From positions 1 through 28,051 of the IMG/VR virus record IMGVR_UViG_3300032180_000030: 28,051 nt of DNA, one strand, 5' to 3'. The stretch comes from a virus. The position numbers and the translations under genes were made by a program. Under the pieces are notes generated by a model. The model searched no databases, was not told where the DNA came from, and saw only the letters and a program-made list of their open reading frames with translations. Shown here in pieces: positions 14,996 through 23,074 of this stretch. The first letter of the stretch is position 1. Each line of letters begins with the position of its first letter.

Positions 14996-16522
14996 TTAAG
15001 CTCCTTCTAGGGCTTTGAGACGGGTGTCGAGTTCTTTAAAGGCGTTGCACATGGCGGCGACGATCGCGCCTACCGTAACTCCAAGGGTCGGGTCCGCGGT
15101 ATCGCGGCCGCCAGTGCCGTCCGGTAGCGTGACACCGGCAATGCTGACTGCTTCGGGCAGCGCCTCAGCAACGTCCTGCGCGACAAAGCCGAGCTCCCAG
15201 AGTGGTGGCAGCGCGTCTGGTTGCGTGGTGGTCGGCAGACGCTTGAACTCGACGGGCTCGAGCAGCAGGATCTCCGCCAAGCCCTTGGTGGTTGGGGTAA
15301 TCGTGCTTTCGTCTTTAAAGCGCCGATCGCTGAGATTGACAAAGTCGCCGTGTCCCGCCACCGGACCGACATTGTTAAAGCACCACCCATCGACGGCCAT
15401 TACCCACTGCTGGCCATTGTTGTTCTGCCACCACATGTTGCCACTGCCGCCCTGCCAGACGAACAGGTAGCCCGCTGCCATGTTGATCCAACGGTCACCG
15501 CCGCTGTACTGCAGGTAGAAATCACCGACCGATGCGCCGCCGATATAGACGTTGTTGTTGGCAGTGACATTGCCGCTGGCGACAATCGTACCGCCGGTAA
15601 TCTGACCCGCGGCATAGATGCCTGTGCTTGACTGGAAGTAATTGGCGTAGACCCCATTGGCGCAGTTGATATTGCCGTTGACGCCCAGGTTGCCGCCGAT
15701 ATGACCGTCCGCGTAGGGGATATAGAGGCCTAGCTGACCGCCGCCGCGGTTGCTGACAAAGGCGGTGGCGATCGTGCAGCCGCCATAGGGCGCGTAAAAG
15801 GCGAGGTCATCACCACGGTTGGTCTGAATGACGTTGCTGCAAAAGATGCCGCCGACGGCGTCGATGCGGTTGCGGGCGTAGATCGAGTCGCCCTGCACCT
15901 GACCGCCTGAGTTCAGGTTGCCCGTGACGTAGACGTTGCCATTCAGCTGCGGCGTCTGGACGGCTCCGGCGACCACCGTATTGACGGTAGAGATGTTGCC
16001 GTTGGCAACAAAATTGCCGGTGACGGTGACGCTGCCTGAAAGGGTCGGGGTCTGCACCAGTGCGGCATAGACGCCGTTCGGGGTGCTGATGTTGCCGTTG
16101 ACCGTGATCGAGCCGACGAACGTGGGGTTGCCGTGGTAGGTCGCGGCCACCACGCCTCCGGCGTAGACGTTGTTGTTGGTGCCGATATTGCCCGCGGCAG
16201 TCAGATCGCCCCCCGAGTTGATCGGGTTGCCCTGGACCAGCCCAGTGGCCACCATCGTGCCGGTCACCGAGAGCGAGCCCGACAGCGCCCCGCCGGTCAG
16301 GGGCAGGTAGAGCGCGAGGCGCTGGTTCAGCTGCTGCAGCGGGACGGCTTGGAGGTTTGCGGCCGCATTGCCTGCCAGGACGATCGGGCCCGACATCGTG
16401 CCGCCTGTCAGGGGCAGGTAGGGGGTGCTGGTGCTGGCGGAGGGGATCCACTTCTCCCCGTCGTAGCGCCAGCGATCGAAGGCCTGGCCCGAGCTCGGGA
16501 CGTCGGGGAAATTGACTGCCAT
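14996..16522 (-). CDS. Tail fibre with C-terminal endosialidase-type chaperone (S74)
   Basis: 508 residues from the ATG at 16520-16522 (GAGGTAG upstream). The N-terminus has the shared anchor (NFPDVPSSGQAF...WRYDGEKW), then two LPLTGG shaft motifs. Residues about 95-330 are a repetitive beta shaft with units such as GNIxTxNxVYAGxV and GxVxVTGN, suggesting a trimeric beta-helix. The C-terminal S74 chaperone starts near Ser398 (SDRRFKDEST; expected self-cleavage just before this Ser-Asp) and includes WELGFVAQDVAEALPEAV and a final coiled coil (AMCNAFKELDTRLKALEGA). S74 domains promote trimer folding and are then cut off in trans. Probable receptor-binding fibre or spike. It is the last of the fibre block, just before the 61-residue gene. 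Confidence 0.9.
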   Translation of the reverse strand: MAVNFPDVPSSGQAFDRWRYDGEKWIPSASTSTPYLPLTGGTMSGPIVLAGNAAANLQAVPLQQLNQRLALYLPLTGGALSGSLSVTGTMVATGLVQGNPINSGGDLTAAGNIGTNNNVYAGGVVAATYHGNPTFVGSITVNGNISTPNGVYAALVQTPTLSGSVTVTGNFVANGNISTVNTVVAGAVQTPQLNGNVYVTGNLNSGGQVQGDSIYARNRIDAVGGIFCSNVIQTNRGDDLAFYAPYGGCTIATAFVSNRGGGQLGLYIPYADGHIGGNLGVNGNINCANGVYANYFQSSTGIYAAGQITGGTIVASGNVTANNNVYIGGASVGDFYLQYSGGDRWINMAAGYLFVWQGGSGNMWWQNNNGQQWVMAVDGWCFNNVGPVAGHGDFVNLSDRRFKDESTITPTTKGLAEILLLEPVEFKRLPTTTQPDALPPLWELGFVAQDVAEALPEAVSIAGVTLPDGTGGRDTADPTLGVTVGAIVAAMCNAFKELDTRLKALEGA

Positions 16523-16524
16523 GT

Positions 16525-17223
16525 CTACCTCATGCGCCGAGCGCGGGTGGTGACCCGCACCTGGGGGCCGCCGGATGGCATGAACGGCGTCGTAAACCGC
16601 CAGGACGCGAGGATCGTGATGTTGCTGGTAGCGCCACCGAGAACGCGGGCGGCGGGCACGGCGAAGATGACGCTGGTGTGCGGTCCCGCGATGCTGCCTG
16701 CCGCGTTGAAGGGCACCGCAAGGCTGCTGCCGAGCGTGATCGAGGCGAATTGCAGGCTGTTGTCGCCGGTCTGGAACTCTGCCTGACCCCAAAGATCCCA
16801 GTCGCCCGGCGGCAGGCTGACCACGCCGATCGGAAAGCTCGTGCCGCTGGCCTGCGTCAGGTTGGCGGTGCGGGTGAGCTCGCGGTACTCGCCGACCTCG
16901 CCGTCGTCGGGCTGGGAGCCGTCGACGACCCCGAGCGAGTACTGGAAGGGACCGCCGAGGTTCTCGATAGCGGCTTCGGCGTCGAGCGCGCCTGTGCCGC
17001 CATATTCGATCGGAATCGGCACGGTCAGGCTGAGAACGACATTGCCTGCGTTGCCTCCGCCCTGGAGCCCTGGGCCCGCCTGGATGCGGGTGATTTTGGG
17101 CGGGACGGGCGGGACGGCGAACGTGTTCGGGTGGGTCCATTTGACGCCGTCGAATGACCACACCTCGCCGCTCGGGCCCGTGATCTGATCACCGAGGCTC
17201 GGGTTTGCCGGGAATAGCGACAT
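16525..17223 (-). CDS. Tail-fibre-type protein with shared N-terminal anchor
   Basis: 232 residues from the ATG at 17221-17223; a longer frame upstream overlaps two genes and is not used. Start chosen because it gives the shared anchor (FPANPSLGDQI...VWSFDGVKW). A GGNAGNVVLSL and EYGGTGALDAEAA segment (about 58-85) resembles the GGTG fibre motif. The C-terminal domain (about 95-232) is beta-rich, with PPGDWDLWGQAEFQ and a later MPSGGPQVRVTTRARRMR, like short receptor- or particle-binding heads. No S74 domain. It may attach to the same base as the longer fibres. Function inferred from the shared N-terminus and position. Confidence 0.82.
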   Translation of the reverse strand: MSLFPANPSLGDQITGPSGEVWSFDGVKWTHPNTFAVPPVPPKITRIQAGPGLQGGGNAGNVVLSLTVPIPIEYGGTGALDAEAAIENLGGPFQYSLGVVDGSQPDDGEVGEYRELTRTANLTQASGTSFPIGVVSLPPGDWDLWGQAEFQTGDNSLQFASITLGSSLAVPFNAAGSIAGPHTSVIFAVPAARVLGGATSNITILASWRFTTPFMPSGGPQVRVTTRARRMR

Positions 17224-17225
17224 GT

Positions 17226-17540
17226 TCAGCCTGTGTTTACGGAAACGGCGGTCTGCAGAGGCGCGACACCGGACGGCGGCGTGGCGGTGGTGAACAGGAT
17301 CTCGCGCGCGACGGCGGCCACGGTCAGGGCGGCAGGCATCGTCCTCAAGGTCTCGCGCAGGACGCCAGCGACGGTGATCGCGGTCGGGGTAGCAAGAAGG
17401 GTCTCGCGAAAGACCGCTGCAACGGTGATCGCGGTTGGGGTAGCGAGCAGTATTTCGCGGGTAATCCCGCCTAACCTGTCGTCGGCAGGACTGGTGGTCA
17501 GCGCCTCGCGAGCAATTCCAGAGCTTCTGACATCGGTCAC
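17226..17540 (-). CDS. Small protein made of 17-residue repeats
   Basis: 104 residues from a GTG at 17538-17540, overlapping the upstream TGA as GTGA. Residues 11-95 are five tandem units of exactly 17 residues starting with RE(I/T/A)L. The clearest are REILLATPTAITVAAVF (28-44) and RETLLATPTAITVAGVL (45-61), followed by RETLRTMPAALTVAAVA (62-78); the first and last units are degenerate. The underlying DNA shows matching 51-bp repeats. Regular spacing suggests a solenoid or beta-type stack. It lies among fibre genes, so a fibre or adaptor part is possible; I do not recognise a named family. Confidence 0.75.
   Translation of the reverse strand: MTDVRSSGIAREALTTSPADDRLGGITREILLATPTAITVAAVFRETLLATPTAITVAGVLRETLRTMPAALTVAAVAREILFTTATPPSGVAPLQTAVSVNTG
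17307..17459 (-). repeat. Three 51-bp tandem repeats inside the 17-residue-repeat gene
   Basis: Codons 28-78 of the gene form three consecutive 51-bp units. Units one and two are almost identical at the DNA level over ACGGTGATCGCGGT and GGGGTAGC (seen near 17371 and 17422, plus strand). The third unit is diverged. Such repeats can gain or lose units by recombination. Confidence 0.75.
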
Positions 17541-19042
17541 GATTCGACCCTGATTCCGCCCTGGGCAGCATTAACCCCGACCGTGGTCCAAGGGAGGCCG
17601 TTCGCCGGATCGGCGTTAAAGTAGGAGGTCATCCAGGTGTAGGACGTGGCCGGAGCTAAACTGGAGGCGCTGCCGCCGCTGTTGACTGCACCCGACTTCA
17701 CCCGCAGTGACATAGTCTTCGCCCCAGCGTCCGACTTCGAGACGTTGCCTTTCATGGCAAGGGCGTAAATCAAGGTCGATGGGGCTGACAGGGACGGGAA
17801 ATTGTAGAGATCCTCGTGCCCGACAACCGCGTCGAATACGTAGGAGAGGTTGCCCTGCGGCGGGTTTTGAGAGGTGGCGTACCAGTTGTTGCCGGTGATC
17901 GTGACGTTACCCCATATCACGGTGGACTGCGTGGTGGACGTTGCTGGGGCTGTTGCGGGGGCACCCGAAGAAAACGTCACCGTAGCAATGCGGTCGTCGG
18001 CTAGGCCGTTCTGCAGAGCAAACACAAAATTGAAAACGGAGATATCCACCATATAACCGATCCAGTACGGCGTACCGGCAACCAACGATTGTGGTGTAGT
18101 TAACGGTATTGTCTTTGTCACCCCCGAGGTAACTCCAACGCTGACCCCGCCAGTGCTCATTAGTGAGCCTGCAACCCCTGCACTATCGGCATAGACAACC
18201 GGCCGCACCTGAACTGAGGAATTTGTGACGGCGGGCATGATGCCAATAGAGTTCAGCGTCATGTCCACCGCCGGGGTGACCGTCCGCAGTCTGAGTTGAT
18301 TGGCGTTCGGTTGGACAGCCCCGTTAGTACGTGACACGCTGGTGCCGAGAATTGAGCCACCACCGGCAAATTGCACTGCGCTGTCGGCAGAAGGAAACTG
18401 GGTTTCAATACGCGGGGATGTCAGCAGTGCAGCGTTATTAGTTGTTCCTGATGTATCAAAGAGATAGAGATCATCTATCGTGAGTGATGCAACTCCCGCG
18501 CTGCAAACAAATGAGAGCACGTTCGCATAGTTGTTGGCGCTGGCGGTCAGATCGGCAGTTCCAGACAAAATTGAGATGCCGTCCAGCCAAATCTGATATG
18601 CGCCAGTATTTGAAAATGTCAGGTCGAACTCAAGGTAATGCACCGAATTGGCGGTGACGGTCACCGCTGAAGTGGCTATAGCGGCCCCGGCGACGCTACC
18701 AGTGCGCAGACTGATGGCGCCGGTATTGAGTAGGATGATCGAGCATTGGGCGGTTGCGACATCGGTAAACGTGATGCCGTGGGTATTCGCAGCAAGGGTC
18801 GAGCTAAAGCGATAGCCACCGATCAATCGAGGGAAGTTGCCAGGCAGCGTTTTGTTCATGCTGGCTGGGCCGCCAGTGATGGTAAGTGCGTACCCGGTCA
18901 AGCTCAGCGGTGCCGCAAGATTTACAAAACCGCCGCTGACAGTGTTCCACTCCTGCAGCAGCGATGTAACTACTGCGCTTGGGTTGGAAGTTGATGGGCC
19001 GATACCGTAGCGGTCGAAACCATCCATAAATATGAGGGCCAT
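17537..19042 (-). CDS. Large structural protein with N-terminal LamG-like (jelly-roll) domain
   Basis: 501 residues from the ATG at 19040-19042, which overlaps the upstream TAA (TAATG). The N-terminus MALIFMDGFDRYG and the following sandwich-like strands up to about 215 (VHYLEFDLTFSNTGAYQIWL, SLTIDDLYLFDT) resemble LamG/concanavalin-type sugar-binding domains of phage tail proteins, where the DGFD...DDLYLFD layout is common. Residues about 215-400 look like a second beta domain (NQLRLRTVTPAVDMTLNSIG, GTPYWIGYMVD), and a third part ends near SLRVKSG...GIRVES. Much of the coding sequence at about 18000-18980 is poorer in G+C than its neighbours. Likely a carbohydrate-binding virion protein; it lacks the FPxxP anchor and S74 domain. 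Confidence 0.82.
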   Translation of the reverse strand: MALIFMDGFDRYGIGPSTSNPSAVVTSLLQEWNTVSGGFVNLAAPLSLTGYALTITGGPASMNKTLPGNFPRLIGGYRFSSTLAANTHGITFTDVATAQCSIILLNTGAISLRTGSVAGAAIATSAVTVTANSVHYLEFDLTFSNTGAYQIWLDGISILSGTADLTASANNYANVLSFVCSAGVASLTIDDLYLFDTSGTTNNAALLTSPRIETQFPSADSAVQFAGGGSILGTSVSRTNGAVQPNANQLRLRTVTPAVDMTLNSIGIMPAVTNSSVQVRPVVYADSAGVAGSLMSTGGVSVGVTSGVTKTIPLTTPQSLVAGTPYWIGYMVDISVFNFVFALQNGLADDRIATVTFSSGAPATAPATSTTQSTVIWGNVTITGNNWYATSQNPPQGNLSYVFDAVVGHEDLYNFPSLSAPSTLIYALAMKGNVSKSDAGAKTMSLRVKSGAVNSGGSASSLAPATSYTWMTSYFNADPANGLPWTTVGVNAAQGGIRVES

Positions 19043-19575
19043 TAGGTTTCGAACCCCACGATGGTGACAAAGACGTCGCTGAGCGTGGCGTCCGCGGTGG
19101 TCGGCGCTCGCAGACGCATGATGTCGCCCTGCGCGAAGGTAACCGGATCGCTCATAGCGAAGGCCCCGTTCCCCGAGCCGGGGTTGAACGTCACCGTGCC
19201 GATGTTGATGAAGACGTTCGGGGCGGCTTGGGCGATCGTCAGGATCGTGGTCGCGGTGCACGGGGTGGCCGCCGCCGCCTCGCTCAGGAGGCCTAGGTAG
19301 GCGGCGAAACCCGCTGGGAAGGTCACCGCCTTCGGAAAGCGGTGGAACAGCATGAACTGGTTGCTGGTCAGGAGCCCTGGGACGTAGCAGCTGACGATGT
19401 AGCGGGGGCGCTGCGCAGTCCATTCAGTGCCCTGGAAGATCAGCTGATCGCCAACGGTGCCGGGCGGCAGCTGGGCGACCGCGGAGATCCACTTGGTGCC
19501 GTCCCACAGCCAGGCTCCGCCGCCGCCCGTAAAGACCTGTCCGGCAAGCGGTGAGTTCGGGAAGTCGAGCGCCAT
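19042..19575 (-). CDS. Short tail-fibre-type protein with shared N-terminal anchor
   Basis: 177 residues, ATG at 19573-19575 in a TAATG junction. Anchor at 4-31 (DFPNSPLAGQVF...WLWDGTKW), then LPPGTVGDQLIFQGTEW. The C-terminal domain (about 60-177) is beta-rich with ending TFAQGDIMRLRAPTTADATL and VFVTIVG. A domain with the same strand order (Gly...IG...F..GD...QD.....S) ends the protein at 25309-25965, so the two look like the same kind of short fibre with a common head. No S74 chaperone. Confidence 0.83.
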   Translation of the reverse strand: MALDFPNSPLAGQVFTGGGGAWLWDGTKWISAVAQLPPGTVGDQLIFQGTEWTAQRPRYIVSCYVPGLLTSNQFMLFHRFPKAVTFPAGFAAYLGLLSEAAAATPCTATTILTIAQAAPNVFINIGTVTFNPGSGNGAFAMSDPVTFAQGDIMRLRAPTTADATLSDVFVTIVGFET

Positions 19576-21218
19576 TACTGGGTCTGCGCCTCCAGGGACT
19601 TAACGCGCGCGGTCAATTCCTGAACCGCCTTCCACAAGACGGCATTCATCTGGCCGTAATCGAGGCTGTGCCAGCCATCCTCGCCATGAACCCGATGCGC
19701 ACCGCTAAAATCGTGCCCTGCCGCGTCAAAAGCCTCGCCGACCTCCTGCGCGATATATCCCCAGAAAACGCGACCCTCCTCGCCTTCCGGTGTCTTGGCG
19801 TACTGATAGCGCTTTGGTGCGATAGCCTCGACCAAATCCAAGCAATCGGCGGGTAAGGTCGTGATGTCGGTCTTATGACGTGCGTCCGATTGCACTGGGA
19901 ACGTCTGAGCAGCTACGCCATACCACCAAGGACCGCTACCTGATGGGAGTCCGCACCAGTAAGTACCTTGCGGGTCGGGATACATACTGCCGCCACTAAT
20001 ACTGAAATTAACCCCACCACCACCTTCAAGCACAAGCGTCAGAACAGTTTGACTATAACCCAAATAAGCGAAGCGGGTTCCCCCTGGCTTATTCCAAGAA
20101 AGATATCCGGTGTTGATAGTAGTACCGGGGTTAAGACTGACCGTACCCGAAGCAGTACTACCAGCACTGTTGACAGTCATACCATTAGGAACATATAAAA
20201 CGCCGCCACTACCTTGAAGACTCATAATGGGAGAGCCAGGATTATTGTACCAGACAAACGCCCCATTACCTGAGCCAAGCTGGCAGGCGAAATTACTAGC
20301 ATCGGTACTTATAACGGGATAGCCAGCGTTGCCAAACCTGATGATCCCGCCCGTGCCGCCGCCGCCAACCCGCAACTCGCCTGCGGCTCCAACTTGCCCA
20401 GTCGCGCGGGATATCGAAAACGGAGCGTCAACCAGGGTGCCAGAATCGTTATATCGCCAGACTACAAAGTTTGATCCGTTATTTCCACCTGACTCGTCAG
20501 AACCATCGCCTAGAACAAGTCCCCAACGGGTGGTGGCTGCTGTCCAGCCATTTACAATATTGACTCTTCCCAATGTGCCTGATGGCTTTCTGAGATTTAT
20601 TACCGCGTGATTGGAGGTGGTGGAAACAACGGTGATATCGCTGGTCGTGTTAATGCCGCCAAACCCGGTAAATGTTACCGCCCCACTCGCCGATGTGGTG
20701 TCGTTTGGCGTCGTTCGGAAAATTAGCTGAGAACCTCGTGCCGAGCCGGTCCAATCCTGCGTAGAGGTGGCTTGGATCGAGGAGGAGCCTGTTTGCCAGT
20801 AGGTGCCGTCGTACCCACCAAAACCAATAGTGCCAAGCGTCAAATTGTTATTGGTTTTGGTCGGGGCCGCCAGCGTGCCCTCGCCCTTGAACATGTTGAT
20901 CAGATTGGTTGCCCCGGTGACCGCCGAGATCATCGAGATCTCAGCCCCGGCGAAGCGCCCGCCTTGGATCGTCCAGTTGGCGGTGCCCGTGATGACGGGA
21001 CTGGTGCCCTGCCCGTGCAGAAGAGCGGTGGTGAATGGCGGGATAAAGCCCAACGCATTGACTGGCAGGGTTACCGTGCCCGTGCCGCCGTTGGGGACCG
21101 TCAGCGGCAATGACGCGAGCGTCGTTATCGGGATCCACTTCGTGGCGTCCCACTGCCACGTCGAAGCGCCGGATTGAAACTGCTGACCATTGGTTGGTGC
21201 GTCGGGGAAGTTGATCAC
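19575..21218 (-). CDS. Tail fibre with C-terminal endosialidase-type chaperone (S74)
   Basis: 547 residues from a GTG at 21216-21218 (GTGA overlap); this start gives the anchor [13 protein letters not shown]...WQWDATKW. A VPNGGTGTVTLP motif follows. Residues about 205-285 contain the fibre module RWGLVLGDGSDESGG...GSNF...WRYNDSGTLVDAPFSI, also present twice in the next-upstream fibre gene. The middle is Gly/Ser/Thr-rich shaft, poorer in G+C (about 19950-20780). S74 chaperone from about Ser444 (SDARHKTDITTLPADCLDLV), with VFWGYIAQEVGEAF and a C-terminal coiled coil (WKAVQELTARVKSLEAQ). Trimeric host-binding fibre; the chaperone is probably removed after folding. Confidence 0.9.
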   Translation of the reverse strand: MINFPDAPTNGQQFQSGASTWQWDATKWIPITTLASLPLTVPNGGTGTVTLPVNALGFIPPFTTALLHGQGTSPVITGTANWTIQGGRFAGAEISMISAVTGATNLINMFKGEGTLAAPTKTNNNLTLGTIGFGGYDGTYWQTGSSSIQATSTQDWTGSARGSQLIFRTTPNDTTSASGAVTFTGFGGINTTSDITVVSTTSNHAVINLRKPSGTLGRVNIVNGWTAATTRWGLVLGDGSDESGGNNGSNFVVWRYNDSGTLVDAPFSISRATGQVGAAGELRVGGGGTGGIIRFGNAGYPVISTDASNFACQLGSGNGAFVWYNNPGSPIMSLQGSGGVLYVPNGMTVNSAGSTASGTVSLNPGTTINTGYLSWNKPGGTRFAYLGYSQTVLTLVLEGGGGVNFSISGGSMYPDPQGTYWCGLPSGSGPWWYGVAAQTFPVQSDARHKTDITTLPADCLDLVEAIAPKRYQYAKTPEGEEGRVFWGYIAQEVGEAFDAAGHDFSGAHRVHGEDGWHSLDYGQMNAVLWKAVQELTARVKSLEAQTQ

Positions 21219-22600
21219 CGGGCCATCTCGATCCTGGCCAGCCGCGCGTCGATCTCGCGCAGCGCGTTTACGACGGCATAGATCAAATTTGACGGCTGCA
21301 AGGTCAGTAGATCGCCTTCTCTGCCGACAATTTCCGGCACATGCGGCTCAACATCCTGAGCAATCAGGCCGACCCGCGTCCTGCCGCCGTCATCGCCGAC
21401 CGGCGTTCCTGCCCGGTAGGTGAATGTCACTGGGGCCAGCTCGATGAGAGCGGCGAGCCCGGTCGTATACGGCTCGATCCGCTCCTTCGTTGCCGCGTCC
21501 GAAATCTGTGCCCAAGCGCCGGATATGTTGCGGGTGTTCGCAGCGTCAAATATCGCCCATGTAGCAGCCCCGCCCGGACTTTGAAACGAATGCGCGGAAT
21601 GGCGAAAATAATTAGTCGGATCACCGCTGCTACCGATTATCACATAGCCGCCGGAGGATTGGTTTTGCATATAAAAATAGCCGCCGCCGCCGAAAATCCT
21701 CCCATTGGAAACAGTGAGATCCAATAACGTCGTCGCGCCGGTCGCGCGGTTTATCTGAAGCGGCACGTCAATGACGGTGCCCGCGTCGTTGTACCTTTGT
21801 ATCTGAAAGTTTGACCCCGCGTTTGAACCAGACTCTGCAGCATTGTCACCGGGTATTATCACCCAGCGATTAGTCGCCCCCGTCTTCCCCCATATCAGAT
21901 TGTACTGCCCACTGCCGGATTTCCGCATCTCGATAGCAGTATCGGACGGTGGAGTAGGTATCAAATATACGGTTGCGGGAAAACCAGCACCCGCACCAAC
22001 AATAATATTGTCGGCAAATGATACGGTGCCGCTCGCGCGGTTTATCGACAACGGTGAGTCGATATAGGTGCCTGCGTCGTTGAACCTTGAAAGACCAAAA
22101 TTAGAGCCCGCATTACTGCCGGTCTCGATGGTGCTATCGCCGAGGTCCATCTCCCAGCGTTGAATGGCCCCACGATTACCGTAGATCGCGTTACGATTGC
22201 CTCCCGTAGAGGACAAAGTGAGACCAGACCATCCGGTGGCTGGTTGGATTGCAAGGCCACCCGTCATCGTGTCGCCGCTGACCTCCACCCACGGTGCGGC
22301 CGCAGCGGTTGTTACCCCAGTGCCACCGTTCGCGACGCTGACCGGACTCCCGATCCCCGGCTGGTTTATGACGGGCACCCACTGGCTCGAGGTGCCATCG
22401 TTGAACCAGACGAACATCGTGGCAGAGACGCCGTCGAACCACTGGCTGCCGACCAAGGGGCTGGCAGGCGGCGTGTCGCTGACGGTGACGGTGCTACCGC
22501 CAATTTTGCCGACCCACTTGGCCCCGTCCCAGGCATAGAACTGCCCCGCACCGCCCTGGACTAGCTGTCCGTTGGTCGGCGCGTTGGGGAAGTCGAACAT
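21215..22600 (-). CDS. Tail fibre with C-terminal endosialidase-type chaperone (S74)
   Basis: 461 residues from the ATG at 22598-22600 (ATGA overlap); the frame continues upstream into another gene, but this start gives the anchor FDFPNAPTNGQLV...YAWDGAKW. Then a SQWFDG...MFVWFNDGTSSQWVPV module (about 52-80), also present twice in the gene at 25967-26575, and VANGGTGVTTAA. Two copies of the RW...GSNF...RYNDAGT...IDxPLxINRA module follow (about 150-215 and 240-310). S74 chaperone from about Ser367; its first residues, SDAATKER, lack the Arg usual in SDxRxK, but GLIAQDVEPHVPEIV and the final coiled coil are intact. Central DNA at about 21530-22230 is poorer in G+C. Confidence 0.9.
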   Translation of the reverse strand: MFDFPNAPTNGQLVQGGAGQFYAWDGAKWVGKIGGSTVTVSDTPPASPLVGSQWFDGVSATMFVWFNDGTSSQWVPVINQPGIGSPVSVANGGTGVTTAAAAPWVEVSGDTMTGGLAIQPATGWSGLTLSSTGGNRNAIYGNRGAIQRWEMDLGDSTIETGSNAGSNFGLSRFNDAGTYIDSPLSINRASGTVSFADNIIVGAGAGFPATVYLIPTPPSDTAIEMRKSGSGQYNLIWGKTGATNRWVIIPGDNAAESGSNAGSNFQIQRYNDAGTVIDVPLQINRATGATTLLDLTVSNGRIFGGGGYFYMQNQSSGGYVIIGSSGDPTNYFRHSAHSFQSPGGAATWAIFDAANTRNISGAWAQISDAATKERIEPYTTGLAALIELAPVTFTYRAGTPVGDDGGRTRVGLIAQDVEPHVPEIVGREGDLLTLQPSNLIYAVVNALREIDARLARIEMAR

Positions 22601-23064
22601 CAGACAGGCGGGGTCTGCGTTGGTGACGGTGGCAGCGGTGGCACGAGCCCGTCGGGCCGCGGATAGCCGTTTTTGTCGCACCACAGCGCGACGTCATAGT
22701 CGCTGATCGTGTCCTTGGCGTAGCGCGGCATCACGGTGGCGAGCGAGCCGTCGATATCGGTGGAGAGCGAGGTTTCGGTCTCCTCGTCGTTCCAGGCGCT
22801 CATGTGCTCGCGGATTCGCGTCGTGATGTTTGGAATCCCGAGCAGGTAGGGGGTGATCTGCTGCGAGTACGTGGTGGCCTGGGCTGGGGTACGCTCGGCG
22901 ACGATGCGCTGGCGCACGACCTCGGGGTCGGGGGCGGTGTTGTTGGGCGGCAACGGCAGGGCACCAGTATAGGCGGCCCAGGCGAAGACGCGGGCGTAGG
23001 TGCGATCGATGACGACCGCTTGGCGGGAGAAGGAGGCGACGCATTCGTCGACGGTAGCTGCCAT
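22600..23064 (-). CDS. Protein of unknown function inside the fibre block
   Basis: 154 residues from the ATG at 23062-23064, with GAAGGTG 6 bases upstream; a TTG directly before it would add one residue. Mostly helical at the N-terminus (AATVDECVASFSRQAVVIDR, YARVFAWAAYTGALPLPP), then VVRQRIVAERTPAQATTYSQ and NITTRIREHMSAWNDEE, ending in a Pro-rich tail (GLVPPLPPSPTQTPPV). No anchor, fibre or chaperone motif, unlike its neighbours, yet coupled to the next fibre gene by ATGA. It might be a fibre-assembly helper; that is only position-based. Confidence 0.78.
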   Translation of the reverse strand: MAATVDECVASFSRQAVVIDRTYARVFAWAAYTGALPLPPNNTAPDPEVVRQRIVAERTPAQATTYSQQITPYLLGIPNITTRIREHMSAWNDEETETSLSTDIDGSLATVMPRYAKDTISDYDVALWCDKNGYPRPDGLVPPLPPSPTQTPPV

Positions 23065-23074
23065 CAATGCACCT

